This document shows positions 23,583 through 34,324 of a stretch of DNA of 64,000 bases, piece after piece. The stretch is taken from contig CM055316.2 of NCBI GenBank assembly GCA_029255685.2, positions 75,514,861 to 75,578,860 of the forward strand, given 5' to 3'. The DNA is from Silene conica (Eukaryota; Streptophyta; Magnoliopsida; Caryophyllales; Caryophyllaceae). Numbering within the stretch: position 1 is the stretch's first letter; each line of letters begins with the position of its first letter. The translations under genes and the position numbers were made by a program. The notes under the pieces were generated by a model. The model was not told the origin of the DNA. It was given only the letters and a program-made list of their open reading frames with translations, and did not search any database.

Positions 23583-24559
23583 ACAGTAGATTTGGTTGAA
23601 CATTGTAATTGCTTTTGATGTTTTATTTTCGGTTTGATTAATACACATTTGTGTCAATAACAAAACGGGTTTGGTCTATCAATTTTTGCATATTAAATAT
23701 TTAACTAAAATAAATACAAGTAAGGGAAACAATTAAATTTTTGTCAAAAAACGAATGATATCAGAAAAATAAACACAACTCAAGTAAAAACAAATGACAA
23801 AAAAATACAACCTAATGGCACCCAGCAGGGCTCGAACACACGACCTATGGAACAAACGACAACATACACAAACAACAATCAACCAACCCAACCACTGTAA
23901 ACAACTGATTACTTTACAATCTTTATTAAACATAAAGACTACTCAGGACGTGGTTGGTGGGGAAAAAACCGTAAAAAAAAACATCTAGTTATTTTTTGTA
24001 CATTTACTTTAAAAATATATTCAATAGATGGGTAAATAAACATCAAGTCAACATAAAAAACATCTACTCTTTTTTTAAATAATAATTTATGTTTTTTTTA
24101 TATTAATTTTAGTAAAAACATATTAATTCAAGAGAAAAATACCGTATACCGTATAAATACGACATTAAAATACGAAAATACGGGTATTAAAAAAGTAATA
24201 TATTAAAAAATATATATAAAAATTAAAGTATACCGTATAAATACCGTATACCGTATACCGTATAAATACCGTATAAATGTATACCGTATGCCGTATACCG
24301 TAGAAACTAAAGACAAAATACCTCAAATGTATTCTCCAAAACAAAATGTGTTGAAAAAGTAAAAAGTTACAAAAAGTAAACATGTATTAAACTATAACTA
24401 AGTGGGTAATTAGGTGGGGTAATCATGCAAGTGAACATTTAATGCAAGGAATCTAAAGAAAGATGCAAAAATCAGATTCCAACAAAAAAGACACATGACA
24501 CCCTCTCATTGGAAGTGTAGCAAACCCCTCCTACACCAAGTGTAACTCCAGCCTCTTCC
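23583..24559. repeat. Right inverted arm of the fold-back element
   Basis: Inverted copy of 15846-16812, including the tRNA-like block (about 23828-23900, minus strand) and the CCGTATAC minisatellite (about 24225-24305). Its outer end lies 145 bp upstream of the carboxylesterase A start codon. Confidence 0.8.
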
Positions 24560-24567
24560 ACTCCATT

Positions 24568-24704
24568 CAAGTTTCAACTCTTCTTGGATCTCTCAAACCA
24601 AGAGTTTTCCACAACTCCGCACGCCACAAGTTACGATTACGGGGAGTACAATATAAGAAGCCCCTGTTTCACTCATTTTATTGCACAAAATTGACCAAAA
24701 AACT
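24568..24704 (+). promoter_or_regulatory. Core promoter region of carboxylesterase A
   Basis: The 137 bp between the fold-back element's target duplication and the ATG. ATATAAG at 24651-24657 is a likely TATA box, 48 bp before the ATG at 24705. Everything farther upstream is transposon sequence, so any distal control must come from the element or from beyond it. Confidence 0.5.
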
Positions 24705-25664
24705 ATGTCACTACCTAACGCACCCGAATTATACGAAGCACTCCACATAACTCCAAACCTAAACGGAACCATTACACGTTCAGCTGAACACTATCCAACT
24801 GTCCCGCCCTCCACAACTGACCCCACCTCACCAACTCTTTCCAAAGACGTTCCTGTCAACCCAGACAAGACCACCTGGGTTCGAATCTTCCTTCCCCGTC
24901 ACCTTCTCAATACCGATGCAAAGCTCCCAATCTTGGTTTACATACACGGGGGCGGGCTTATCGTGGCAAGTCCCGACTTCCCGCCCTACCACGAGTTCTG
25001 CTCTGTGGCCGCACAACACCTTGGTGCGGTCGTGGTCTCCGCTTCATACCGGCTAGCCCCGGAGCATCGTCTCCCTGCTGCATACGACGACGTTTTCGAG
25101 GCGTTGACTTGGGTCAAGGACGGTAAAGATGAGTGGGTAAATAATTACGGTGATTTTTCGAGCTGTGTTTTAATGGGGGAAAGTGCGGGAGGTAATATTA
25201 CGTACAATGTTGGGTTAAAAGCAGCGGTCCAAAGTAACGATTTTAAACCGTTGGTTATTAAAGGTTTGGTTTTAATCCAACCGTTTTTGGGCCGTTCAGA
25301 TCGGAGTAGTCCCGAGACTCAATTAAAAAATGACATGGTTGTACAGCTCAAGTTTTGTGATCTGTTTTGGGAGCTTTCTTTGCCGGTTGGGATGGACCAG
25401 GATCACGAGTATTGTATCCCGCGTCGAGATGGGGGTTCGAGATTGGTGGACCGGGTTCGGGAATTAGGTTGGTGGGTTATGTTTGTGAGTTGTGACCGTG
25501 ACCCGTTATTCGATAGGTGTGTGGAATTGGTTGAGTTGTTGGAAAGTAAAGGGGTTATTGTTAAAACAATGTTTAAGGAAGGGGGTGAACATGGGATGTT
25601 TGTGGGTGGTGATCGTGTTAAGAGAATTGAGTTTCTTGATTATGTCAAAGAGGTTTGGCCTTGA
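24705..25664 (+). CDS. Plant carboxylesterase A (HSL/GDXG family)
   Basis: A 319-residue alpha/beta hydrolase, intronless, of the plant CXE family (alpha/beta-hydrolase fold 3), which hydrolyses small esters; the substrate cannot be inferred. Visible: HITPNLNGTITR near the N-terminus, oxyanion-hole HGGG (81-84), YRLAPEHRLPAAYDD (115-129), nucleophile Ser160 in GESAGG, Asp266 in DRDPLFD and His296 in GEHGMF, so the triad is complete. ATG at 24705 is used; the upstream TTG in frame is not a likely start. No signal peptide, so probably cytosolic. It differs from its relatives at LGRSDRSSPETQ (elsewhere FGG-DR-GSE) and at VSCDRD (elsewhere GCDGD). It is separated from copies B-D by 29 kb of transposons. 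Confidence 0.92.
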   Translation: MSLPNAPELYEALHITPNLNGTITRSAEHYPTVPPSTTDPTSPTLSKDVPVNPDKTTWVRIFLPRHLLNTDAKLPILVYIHGGGLIVASPDFPPYHEFCSVAAQHLGAVVVSASYRLAPEHRLPAAYDDVFEALTWVKDGKDEWVNNYGDFSSCVLMGESAGGNITYNVGLKAAVQSNDFKPLVIKGLVLIQPFLGRSDRSSPETQLKNDMVVQLKFCDLFWELSLPVGMDQDHEYCIPRRDGGSRLVDRVRELGWWVMFVSCDRDPLFDRCVELVELLESKGVIVKTMFKEGGEHGMFVGGDRVKRIEFLDYVKEVWP

Positions 25665-26253
25665 GACGACTTTTAATATGATTGTGCTGATACGTAACTT
25701 GTGATTCGTGACTTGTGATTAAATTCGATAACCAAATAATTTTGATCAATTTAATTCCGTATGGTTGAAATTTGTTTTCTTTTGAATTTTGGTTGATTTA
25801 TTTTGAAATTTTATCAAATAAATAAATAATAATGCTTGTTATATTTTGTTTCGGGATTATTGATTGTAGTTCATATTGAAAGGATTATTTGGGTATGGAA
25901 TTGAATTGAATTGAATTGTAAGAGTCTTATTGTAAGAATGTAAACGTCTAATTCATTATCAATCAAATCTAAATATTATCATTTTTTTTGTTTTATTTTG
26001 ATAAAAAGTATTTTATTATAAAATAAGTTTTCTTGTAAATAAAACTGTTTACATGAAACTTATTGTAAATGGCTACATAAAGGTAACGAGTAAGTGAAGT
26101 AACCAACTTTAAGCGGACAATTAAGTAAAACGAATAATCAACAACTACTTTTACAATAACACATATATAAAAGGTTTTGCACAAGTAATATATGTTGTTA
26201 TCGTGATGAACATGTTGTGGATGTGACCAAAAAATGAAGTACCATGTAAGATA
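25665..26253. other. 3' flank of carboxylesterase A
   Basis: AT-rich DNA with AATAAATAAATAATAATG near 25818, a plausible polyadenylation region, and a GAATT microsatellite near 25895. The rest shows no gene or recognisable element. Confidence 0.5.
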
Positions 26254-26261
26254 GTTGTATT

Positions 26262-26811
26262 TAGGGGTGTTAACGAGCCGAGCCGAGCCGAGCTTGACCT
26301 TGCTCGGCTTGTGCTCGATTACAAAAACTCGAGCTCGAGCTCGAGCCGATCTTATCCGAGCTTGAAAAAAATGCGCTCGTTACAAAGCTTGCGAGCTTTA
26401 ACACGAGCTCGAGCCAAACTCGAGCCAAATCGAGCCTATATAAAATGGTTCATTTTTTTTTATATTTTCTTCAAATATTTTCAATAACAAGGTTCGAAGA
26501 TTTTATGTAAAAATATTTAGCAAATCAACAAGATATTTAATATATATGCTACAAAGATATAATAATGATAAAATGTTTTTATAAAATATGAGCATATTTT
26601 TATAAAATATGATTAATATCTTATATAATCTCAAATGTTCGAGCCGCTCACGAGCTTTTCGAGCCGAGCCAGCCTTTGCTCGGCTTGACTCGTTAAGCTC
26701 TCGAGCCGAGCCCGAGCTCGAGTCGAGCTTACACGAGCCGAGCCTTGACCGAGCTTTGACCGAGCCGATCTCGAGTTGCTCGCGAGCTGTCTCGTCTCAT
26801 TAACAGCCCTA
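26262..26811. mobile_element. hAT-like element filled with GAGCCGAGC repeats
   Basis: A 550-bp element with termini TAGGGGTGTTAACGAG and, inverted, TAGGGCTGTTAATGAG. The 8-bp GTTGTATT flanks both ends (26254-26261 and 26812-26819). An 8-bp duplication and TAGGG ends are hallmarks of the hAT superfamily. Both ends are filled with degenerate GAGCCGAGC / GAGCTCGAGC repeats facing each other, with AT-rich DNA between. No transposase. Confidence 0.8.
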
Positions 26812-26989
26812 GTTGTATTGATATGAAATTTTGTGTAATTACAATAGTTAACATACAATGTTTAAGTATCTTGTAAGAAGGCAATATACCAAAACTTTCC
26901 TTGAAAATTAATTTGCTACCGATTTGCTTTTGATCAATAATTTCCACTTTTTTCCTAGGAAAACAAAGATTTTGTCAACTTTCTTAATT

Positions 26990-27610
26990 ACAATGGTTAA
27001 CAACGGATACGAATTTCAAGAAGAACAACAACAACAAACCAATTGGCGAGGATGTCTATGAAAATTTTGGAAAAATGTTTTTGGCCAAGTTAAGACCTGT
27101 AGCTCGTAATTTCCTTGAACAAGTCGCTTAATTGTTCGATTTGATGACGATTTACACTATGGTTGATCAATGTAATGCAAGGGAAATTGCCCCAATACTT
27201 GGGACTGGACCGTTCACTTTTTAAGAATCACCTCTAAAGATGATTGTACAAATTAAAGATGTATAACAATCTCTCAATGTCGTTTCATCCCATCAAAGGG
27301 TCATCTTAGTTGTTGACGATTTTGACGAGGTTTGGAGTACGGCAGATCGAAACAATGTGAATAAGATTAAACCATACAAGTTTTTTTTCCCAAAAGGCCT
27401 CCTCTTGGCACGATGATGATCAAGAGTCGTCAAGTTTTATAATAAAAATCAAGAAAAATACTATTCACCTGAAGATGTAAGACGACTGCTTGAGAAATTA
27501 CCAATTGGATTAAAGCACTGGTACGACAAGAAATTTAGAAAGAGAGAGTTTCGAAAAAGCGACCTATCTGGAGATATTTCCCAACAAGTACTTATACAAC
27601 TCAAGTATAA
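26990..27610 (+). pseudogene. CTD phosphatase-like (FCP1/CPL4-type) pseudogene
   Basis: Broken coding sequence resembling the plant RNA polymerase II CTD phosphatase-like family. From 27087: KLRPVARNFLEQVA, then after a stop LFDLMTIYTMVDQCNAREIA, then ITSKDDCTN (27226 on) and SLNVVSSHQRVILVVDDFDE with VWSTADRNNVNKIKPYKFF (27274-27383). In intact relatives these blocks are KLRP...F, IYTMG, SRDD and V(L/I)DD...VW. Stops and frame changes separate them, and the catalytic DXDXT motif region is missing. The end is interrupted by a LINE-like tail. Identified from remembered family motifs. Confidence 0.6.
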
Positions 27611-27718
27611 CCTCGGTTACTCTTGTATCTTAGTTTATCGTATTAGTAAAAAGTCTATTTGACCGTATGAGCCAAATGTCAACTGTATTAAATTTTCTTT
27701 ATACTTGCCAAAAAAAAA
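27611..27718 (+). mobile_element. 5'-truncated LINE tail with poly-A and ~13-bp target duplication
   Basis: About 100 bp ending CTTTATACTTGCC plus a run of A. It is flanked by AACTCAAGTATAA at 27598-27610 and again at 27719-27731. The poly-A tail and long direct repeat are typical of LINE-mediated insertion; a SINE or other retroposed fragment is the alternative. Confidence 0.6.
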
Positions 27719-27793
27719 AACTCAAGTATAATTTCAACAAGTTGTATCAATTGAGCCGACGGTTTTTGAATTAAGGTCGTGATTCATGAGTAA

Positions 27794-27982
27794 CAATAAG
27801 TCTTGTTTGTAACTGGCTAATCTCGTCACAAGTTTGCGACCTCTTACAAAAAGGGAGAGCGAATAAGGTGAGGCACCCTTCATGGCTTCATGTGTCTTCC
27901 CATTCACCTCTCATGAGTATTTTGTGAGAGAAAACGGTAACAAGCTTGTGACGGATACTGTCGTCACAAATGAGAATTTGTG
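27794..27982. mobile_element. Mutator-type MITE, relative of the 10-kb element
   Basis: 189 bp. CATGAGTAA flanks it exactly (27785-27793 and 27983-27991). Ends are CAATAAGTCTTGTTTGTAAC and, inverted, CACAAATTCTCATTTGTGAC. The second matches the terminus of the element at 37411-47443, and the interior has the shared CACAAGCTTGTGACGG-like palindrome. Non-coding. Confidence 0.8.
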
Positions 27983-28008
27983 CATGAGTAATCTTAGATG
28001 CTCCTAGC

Positions 28009-28710
28009 TGTTGAAGATAGCCGTTGTCCGTTGATCACAAGCATATTTCATGGAGAAATATTTGGTGTAAAAATTATCTTACCTTATGTAATTATTCTCC
28101 TTCCTAGTTTAGTATATTCCCTATTGTATATAACTAGGTTCTCCTTATTGTAAATATACAAGTGAATGAATAATAATATACAATCTTTTGATGGTAATTT
28201 AAGTGTAATTACCGGTTCATTTTTCCGTATTTTGGGTTTTGTTCAAAGACGAGCGAACTTATAAATAATAAAGCTAGTTCGGGAAGTACGGAGTGTACAC
28301 TAGTCTATTGTTTAGAAGTTCGCAGTATAGTTGTCTTACGAACGACTAGTTCGAGAAGTACAAAGTGTAACTCTTCAGAATTCTGACTCAATCCCTTCCC
28401 TTTTCCCTTTCATTTGTCTATATATATGCTAGATAAATGGATCAGTTTTCTTAAGTGAAATTACTGATTTCAATCTTCTTGAACATAGAAAACAAATTAC
28501 ACATAAAAGCTTCGAAATTACATCTCTGTTTTCGTGCCAAAAACCGAGGAACACCGTCTTATCTCTGTAGAAAATTCGGTACATCCCAGGCACTAATATA
28601 CGGGACGAATTGTTCTATAAGGACAACGTAGCAATTCGGTGTCGTTTTCATTGTTTTCATTTCTTTTACAGTATATCAATAACATCTTTCCCAAACACAA
28701 TCTTCTAATA
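28009..28710 (+). repeat. 5' LTR of the copia element (enlarged)
   Basis: About 200 bp of LTR plus a 496-bp inserted solo LTR. Matches 33399-33953 outside the insertions, including the CTAGGTTCTCCTTATTGTAA stretch. Confidence 0.8.
28189..28684. mobile_element. Solo LTR inside the copia 5' LTR
   Basis: 496 bp starting TGATGG and ending TAACA, flanked by the perfect 5-bp duplication TCTTT (28184-28188 and 28685-28689). The equivalent uninterrupted sequence is visible in the 3' LTR, so the boundaries are certain. A TATATATATGC motif near 28421 could be its TATA box. TG...CA ends and a 5-bp duplication identify a solo LTR (or a very short LTR element) of a different family. Confidence 0.8.
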
Positions 28711-28799
28711 TGGTATCAGTGAATTCTATTTTCTAACCCTACTCCCATCTTCATCGTTCTCTGCTTCTTTTAAAAAAAAAATCATTTGTCTTCAATATC

Positions 28800-31700
28800 A
28801 TGACAAATCAAGACATTGTCGTTAATCCTCCTCCCACTCCATCTTATAATCTAGTTCATGTCGAACACACGAGGTACAATATTACTCCGATTGTGTTCAA
28901 TGGAACAAATTACGACGAATGGTCGAGATCTTTTCTTTTGGCTCTTCTTGCTAAAGGCAAGGTCGGGTATGTCGACTGGACTGTTTCAACACCGTCGACT
29001 ACATCTGACAAGTTTGAGTCATGGCAATCAACAAATGCGTTGGTAACTATGTGGATTTTTAATACCCTTCACCCTAATTTACGAAAACAAATCGCACTTC
29101 GACAAGAGGCCAAGCAAGTGTGGCTCGACCTAAAGAACCGTTTCTGTCAGGCTAATGAAGCCCGTATCTATCAATTACTAACAGATCTTCATGCTTGCCG
29201 TCAAAGCACCTCGGAGTCACTGGTTGATTACTACGGCCGACTCACTACCATTTGGGACGCATTCATAGATCAAAATCCGCTTCCCAAGTGCTCTTGTACT
29301 GATTGCAAATGTGATTGGATTCCTCTCATCATCGTTGAACGAGAATAGACTCGGGTACGTGAATTTTCGATGGGCCTCGACTCTCGTTTTTCCAATACAC
29401 GATCTCAAATTCTTGGTATTTCTCCTCTTCCCTCTTTAGATGTCATTTATAATCGTTTATTGCAAGATGAAGGAGTCCGTAATCTATCTACCAAATCCGA
29501 AAAAAATCCCTATGTTATGGCTTTTGTGGCTCGTTCTTCTCATGGTTCTCGTTCTGCTCATAATGGGATTCGTCGGAATTCGAACGAACCTTCAAAATGC
29601 TATTGTGTTCTCTGTCAAAAATCAGGGCATAGTATCAAATTTTGCTATAAAGTGACCTGTAACTACCCCGACACATGGGGTGATCGTCCCCGTCCTAGCA
29701 TTTACCTTGAACCCGCTGTTTTTGAAGCACTCTGTCAAACAGATTCTCGCGCACCACCACCAGCGCACTCTACTCGACAACCCCAGTCGCAGCAGGTTAT
29801 TTCCGGTTCCCATCCTAAGGCTCATATGGCTGTTGGTAAGTCGGTAGTTGCTCACGCTGCTGCCTCGTCTTCTCAAACTCAACTTGCTCATTTTGATAAA
29901 ATTGAATTAAATTCAATAACACCGGAAGCATTAGACGAGTTAGGCCGTTTTCTTCAAGCACGCAGGTCTGATTCCACCGGTGACCATCTCAATGGTAATA
30001 TCTCCGCCTTCTCTTGCATTATTGACACGGGAGCATCCCACCATATGTCAGGATGTCTCTCGCATTTTTCTAATTTAACATCTATTACTCCTCTCTCTGT
30101 TGGACTTCCAAATGGTGACTTAACAATCGCCACTAAAAGTGGAGATATTCATCTTTCTCCGCGTCTTATTTTACGCGGTGTCTTATATGCCGAAAATTTG
30201 TAATGCCATTTAATCTTTGTTTCTAGTCTTTTAATGTATATCAGCTTGACAATACAATTTTCTCATAATATGCGTCTTATTCATGACCGTATCTCGAAGA
30301 CGGTGATTGGAGCGGGTGAACAATATGAGGGGCTCTACCTTTTGAAGGGTGTCCGACTTAATCGAGTCCACCCCAATATGACCACTAAGGGCGATTCCAT
30401 TGAGCTTTGGCACCGTAGGTTGGGGCATCCCTCTTCCCACACTGTGATATTTGTTTCCGCGCCAAACAGACTCACGAACATTCTACTCTTAGTTCGAGCC
30501 ATGCTCGTTTTGCCTTTGAACTTATACATTGCGACCTTTGGGGTCCTTATTCAGAAAATGCTTATTGTGGTTCCAAATTTTTTCTTACGATAGTAGATGA
30601 TTTCTCATGCTCAACATGGGTTTATCTTTTACGCTCTAAAAGGGATACAAAACAAACACTACTTATTTTTTTTGCTATGATAGAACGACAATTTGATAAG
30701 AAAATTAAAATTTTCGCACCGACAATGGAACGGAATTTCGACCTCTTCTACCGTTTTTTAACGAAAAAGGCATTTTATTTCAAACTTCCAATATTGACAC
30801 CCCACAACAAAATGGGCGGGTCGAATGGAAACACCATCATATTTTAAATGTTGCACGGGCACTCCTTTTTCAAGCAAACTTTCCTATTTCTTTTTGGGGC
30901 GAATGTGTCGTAAGTGCTGTTCACTTAATAATTCGTACTCCAACATCCCTCCAACAAGGTAAAACGCCATATGAAACTTTGTTTAATAAACCCCTTTCAT
31001 TTAAAAATTAACGCATTTTCGGATGTCTTGCCTATGCCAAAGCTATAAATCGCATCCACGGCAAATTTGACTCACGAAGCCGTAAATGCATTTTTATCGA
31101 GTACCCATTTGGAAAGAAAGGGTGGCGTCTCTATGATTTGGACATGGGTGAATTTTTTAACTCACGTGACGTAGTGTTCATCGAATCGGAGTTTCCATAC
31201 CAACAACTAAATATCCACGACCACACTAATGATTCACCTTGTTTCGCTCTAGAGTCCATATCTCTTATTCTCCTTCCCAACGAGTCACTCTCGACATCAA
31301 CCTCTACCCCACAACAATCACCAAACACGGCCACTACCCAGGTCCCTGACCAGGCTATTGCCTCCCCTTCTGCCCAGCCCCCTCACCCGCCTTCTGACCA
31401 GGCTGTAGCCTCCCTATCTGCCCAGAACACTTACCCGCCTCCTCGCCCGAACGCCGCTCCTGCCCTTGACCAGACCACTGATCGGGCCTCTCAAACTGCA
31501 CTAGAACCCGCAACCATGGGACGAGGGCACCGTACAAAGATACCCAATACCAATCTGAAAGACGTTGTCCTTCACAAGCCACGCCCCTCGTTAAATTCAC
31601 TCATCTCCACATCTTCGTCTTCAAGTATTACGTATCCTATATCTCATTGTCTTACTTATGACAAGGTTTTCAACTAACCATAAACTCTTCTTATAGCGGC

Positions 31701-33366
31701 CGTGACCAAACACCACGAGCCAACGTTTTATAAAGATGCAGTTCTAGTTCCCGAATGAAGAGAAGCTATGCGCAAAGAAATCGATGCTCTAGAAAAGAAC
31801 AAAATGTGGAGTCTCGAACCGCTTCCAAAAGGAAAGAAAGCTATCGGCTCGAAATAGGCCTATAAGATCAAATATAATAATGTTGATAGGTCTATTGAAC
31901 GTTACAAAGCCCGTTTGGTTGTCATGGGCAATCGTCAAATCGAAGGGGTAGACTACAATGAAACATTTGCTCCGATAGTCAAATTAGTCATCGTTCGAAC
32001 TCTTCTCGCAATCGCCGCTGCCAAACGTTGGGTCATCCATCAAATGGACGTCACAATACATTTCTTCATCGTGACTTACAAGAAGAGGTTTATATGCGAC
32101 CTCCTCCAGGATTTAGCCCATCTGACAATCAGCAAGTTTGTCGTCTACGAAAGTCTCTCTACGGTCTTTGACAAGCTCCCCGTTGTTGGTATGCCAAACT
32201 CGCTTCTGCTCTTCAAAATTATGGCTTCAGGCAATGTGCTCTCGATCATACTTTATTTTCTATATCCAAAGACAACATCGAGGTACATGTGCTTGTTTAC
32301 GTTGATGACTTGGTTATTTGTGGGAATAATGTCCAATTTATTAAGCAATTCAAGGACTATCTCGGCAAATGCTTTTCCATGAAGGATCGAAGTACATGTG
32401 CTTGTTTATGTTGATGACTTGGTTATTTGTGGGAATAATGTCCAATTTATTAAGCAATTCAAGGACTATCTCGGCAAATGCTTTTCCATGAAGGATCTTG
32501 GGGTACTCAAATATTTTCTTGGGCTCGAAGTTGCATGACAAAACTCGGGTATTTTTATCTCTCAACGGCAATATGCTCTTGATATCTTAAAGGAAACTGG
32601 TCTACTCGGTTACAAACCGGCCTTCACTCCCATGGAACAAAATCACAAGCTTGCTTCATCCACCGTTGCGCCCCTACAATACCCGCAACCTTTCCGTCGC
32701 ATTGTGGGAAAACTCGTGTTCCTCACTATTACTCGACCCGAGCTCACCTATTCTGTTCACACCTTAGCCCAATTTATGCATGCTCCCACCACCGATCATT
32801 GGAACGCAGCACTCACAGTCGTTCGCTATTTAAAAAATTCTCCTGGCCAAGGCATTCTCTTACGCTCGGATAACGACTTACGCCTCATTGCCTACTGTGA
32901 CGCGAACTACGCAGCCTGTCCCACAAGCAGTCACTCCCTCTTGGCATACACAGTGTTTTTGGGCTCTTCACCTATTTCTTGGAAGACCAAGAAACAAGTT
33001 ACCGTGTCCCTCTCGTCATCGGAATCTGAATATAGAGCTCTGACATTTACAGTCTGCGAATTAAAATGGTTAAAAGCTCTTCTTCAAGCTCTCGGCATTC
33101 CTCAACGAGACCTTATACCGCTTCGCTGCGACAATCAATCGGCACTCCACATTGCCAAAAACCCGGTCTTTCACAAGAGAACAAAGTACATCGAAATCGA
33201 TTGTCATTTCATCCGTGACGAAATACTAAAAGGCGTCATCATTCCCAACTACATACACAAATTAAAGGCCCAACTAGCCGATATTCTTACCATAGCACTA
33301 GGACGTGCTTCCTTCGACGACCTACTTTCCAAGTTGGGCGTGTCTTCTATCCACTCTCCAACTTAA
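28800..33366 (+). pseudogene. Decayed copia gag-pol
   Basis: Order: gag (NYDEWSRSFLLALLAKGKVG, then a CCHC knuckle CVLCQKSGHSIKFC), protease-like region (IIDTGASHHMSG), integrase remnants (LWHRRLGHPS-type motif, region 30230-31140), a Ser/Pro-rich linker, reverse transcriptase (MDVTIHF and a VDDLVICGN box) and RNase H (VSLSSSESEYRAL, ending near the stop at 33366). This order, with integrase before reverse transcriptase, defines Ty1/copia. It is broken throughout, with about ten or more breaks. Confidence 0.88.
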
Positions 33367-33398
33367 GAGGGGGGGGGGGAGGTTTGTCTTACATGCCT

Positions 33399-33953
33399 GT
33401 TAAAGATAACCGTTGATCACAAGCCTATTTCATGGAGAAATATTTGGTGTAAATAGTATCTTACGTTATGTAATTATTCTCCTCCCTCGTTTAGTATATT
33501 CCCTATTGTATATAGGGTTGTACAATGGGATGGGCCGGTCCGGGACGGGACGGGTGAAGGAAGCCAGCCCTGGCACTGCCCTAAAATAGTTTTGGGTTGG
33601 GTTGGGTCGGGCCAGGAAAATTCAGCCTTGGCCCAACCCTGTAGGACTGCTAGTTATGTTTGTGGGCTGTATTTGTGTTAGTTGTGTTAGTTTTATTAGT
33701 GGGCTGTGCTGGGCTGTATTTCACAAAGGGCTGCGGATAGGGCTGGGCTAACAAATTCCGACCCTGGCCCTATTCGCTACTGGCCCAGCCTTAGCTCTGT
33801 GTGGGCTACAAAAATTGGCCCACGTAGCTGGGCTAGGCTGACCCGCTACGTTATCTAGCTCTAATTGTATATAACTAGGTTCTCCTTATTGTAAATATAC
33901 AAGTGAATGAATAATAATAATACACAATCTTTCCCAAACACAATCTTCTAATA
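33399..33953 (+). repeat. 3' LTR of the copia element (enlarged)
   Basis: Starts TGTTAAAGATAACCGTTG. Without the 351-bp hAT-like insertion and its duplication it is about 195 bp and collinear with the 5' LTR. Confidence 0.8.
33513..33863. mobile_element. hAT-like element filled with GGGCTGGGC repeats
   Basis: 351 bp inside the copia 3' LTR. ATTGTATA flanks it exactly (33505-33512 and 33864-33871), and the 5' LTR shows the empty site. Ends TAGGGTTG and, inverted, TAGAGCTA are weakly similar and begin TAG as in hAT elements. The interior is degenerate GGGCTGGGC/GGCCCA repeat. No coding region. Confidence 0.75.
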
Positions 33954-34316
33954 AGGAATTATCCAACGTGGGTAGGGTAGAACTAGAACTCAGCACTACC
34001 AATTGACGCTATACGTTAGTTAGTAGACTCGACTATAGTCTATAACCAACGACCTAAGACTATATTTATCCATGGGTCTCCTTCATCAAAATCCAACCCA
34101 TATATATATTACTGTATTCTTTATCACAACCTACTTTATCAAACCCATACTAATATTTCTAGCTTTATCAACACCTCCCTCTCACCATGGTCCAACATAA
34201 CTCTTTATTAGTTTTTTCACCTAAATTAAAAAAATCATTTTTTGGGATAAAATAGAGTAAAGATAAGGGAGAAATAAAAAAAATAAAAAAAGGTAAAAAT
34301 ATATCAAAATTGGTCT
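33954..34316. other. Spacer, nothing recognised
   Basis: AT-rich DNA between the copia element and the next inverted-repeat element. No gene or RNA seen. Confidence 0.5.
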
Positions 34317-34324
34317 CTATTTAT

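Larger units (their letters stand above)
15846..24559. mobile_element. 8.7-kb fold-back (Mutator-like?) element with ~1-kb inverted arms
   Basis: The arms at 15846-16812 and about 23583-24559 are inverted copies along their whole length. The outermost bases are GGAAAAGGCTGGAGTTACAC on the left and, on the opposite strand at the right, GGAAGAGGCTGGAGTTACAC. ACTCCATT lies immediately outside both ends (15838-15845 and 24560-24567): an 8-bp match, 9 bp with one mismatch. Very long inverted repeats plus an 8-9 bp duplication suggest a Mutator or fold-back element. The interior holds tandem arrays and a third partial arm copy but no transposase I recognise. Alternative: an inverted segmental duplication whose flanking 8-mer is coincidence. 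Confidence 0.7.
28009..33953 (+). mobile_element. Old Ty1/copia retrotransposon with nested insertions
   Basis: The element runs from TGTTGAAGATAGCCGTTG in the 5' LTR to the end of the 3' LTR. Both LTRs were about 200 bp before each was enlarged by its own insertion (a solo LTR in the 5', a hAT-like element in the 3'). TGGTATCAG at 28711-28719 is the usual copia primer-binding site. A G-rich polypurine tract (about 33367-33382) precedes the 3' LTR. The LTRs differ at many sites and no target duplication is visible, so the copy is old. It is broken, with roughly ten or more breaks. Confidence 0.88.

Noticed and set aside
24681-24704. Upstream extension of carboxylesterase A
   Set aside because: The extension would start at TTG; the ATG at 24705 matches the family's N-terminus.
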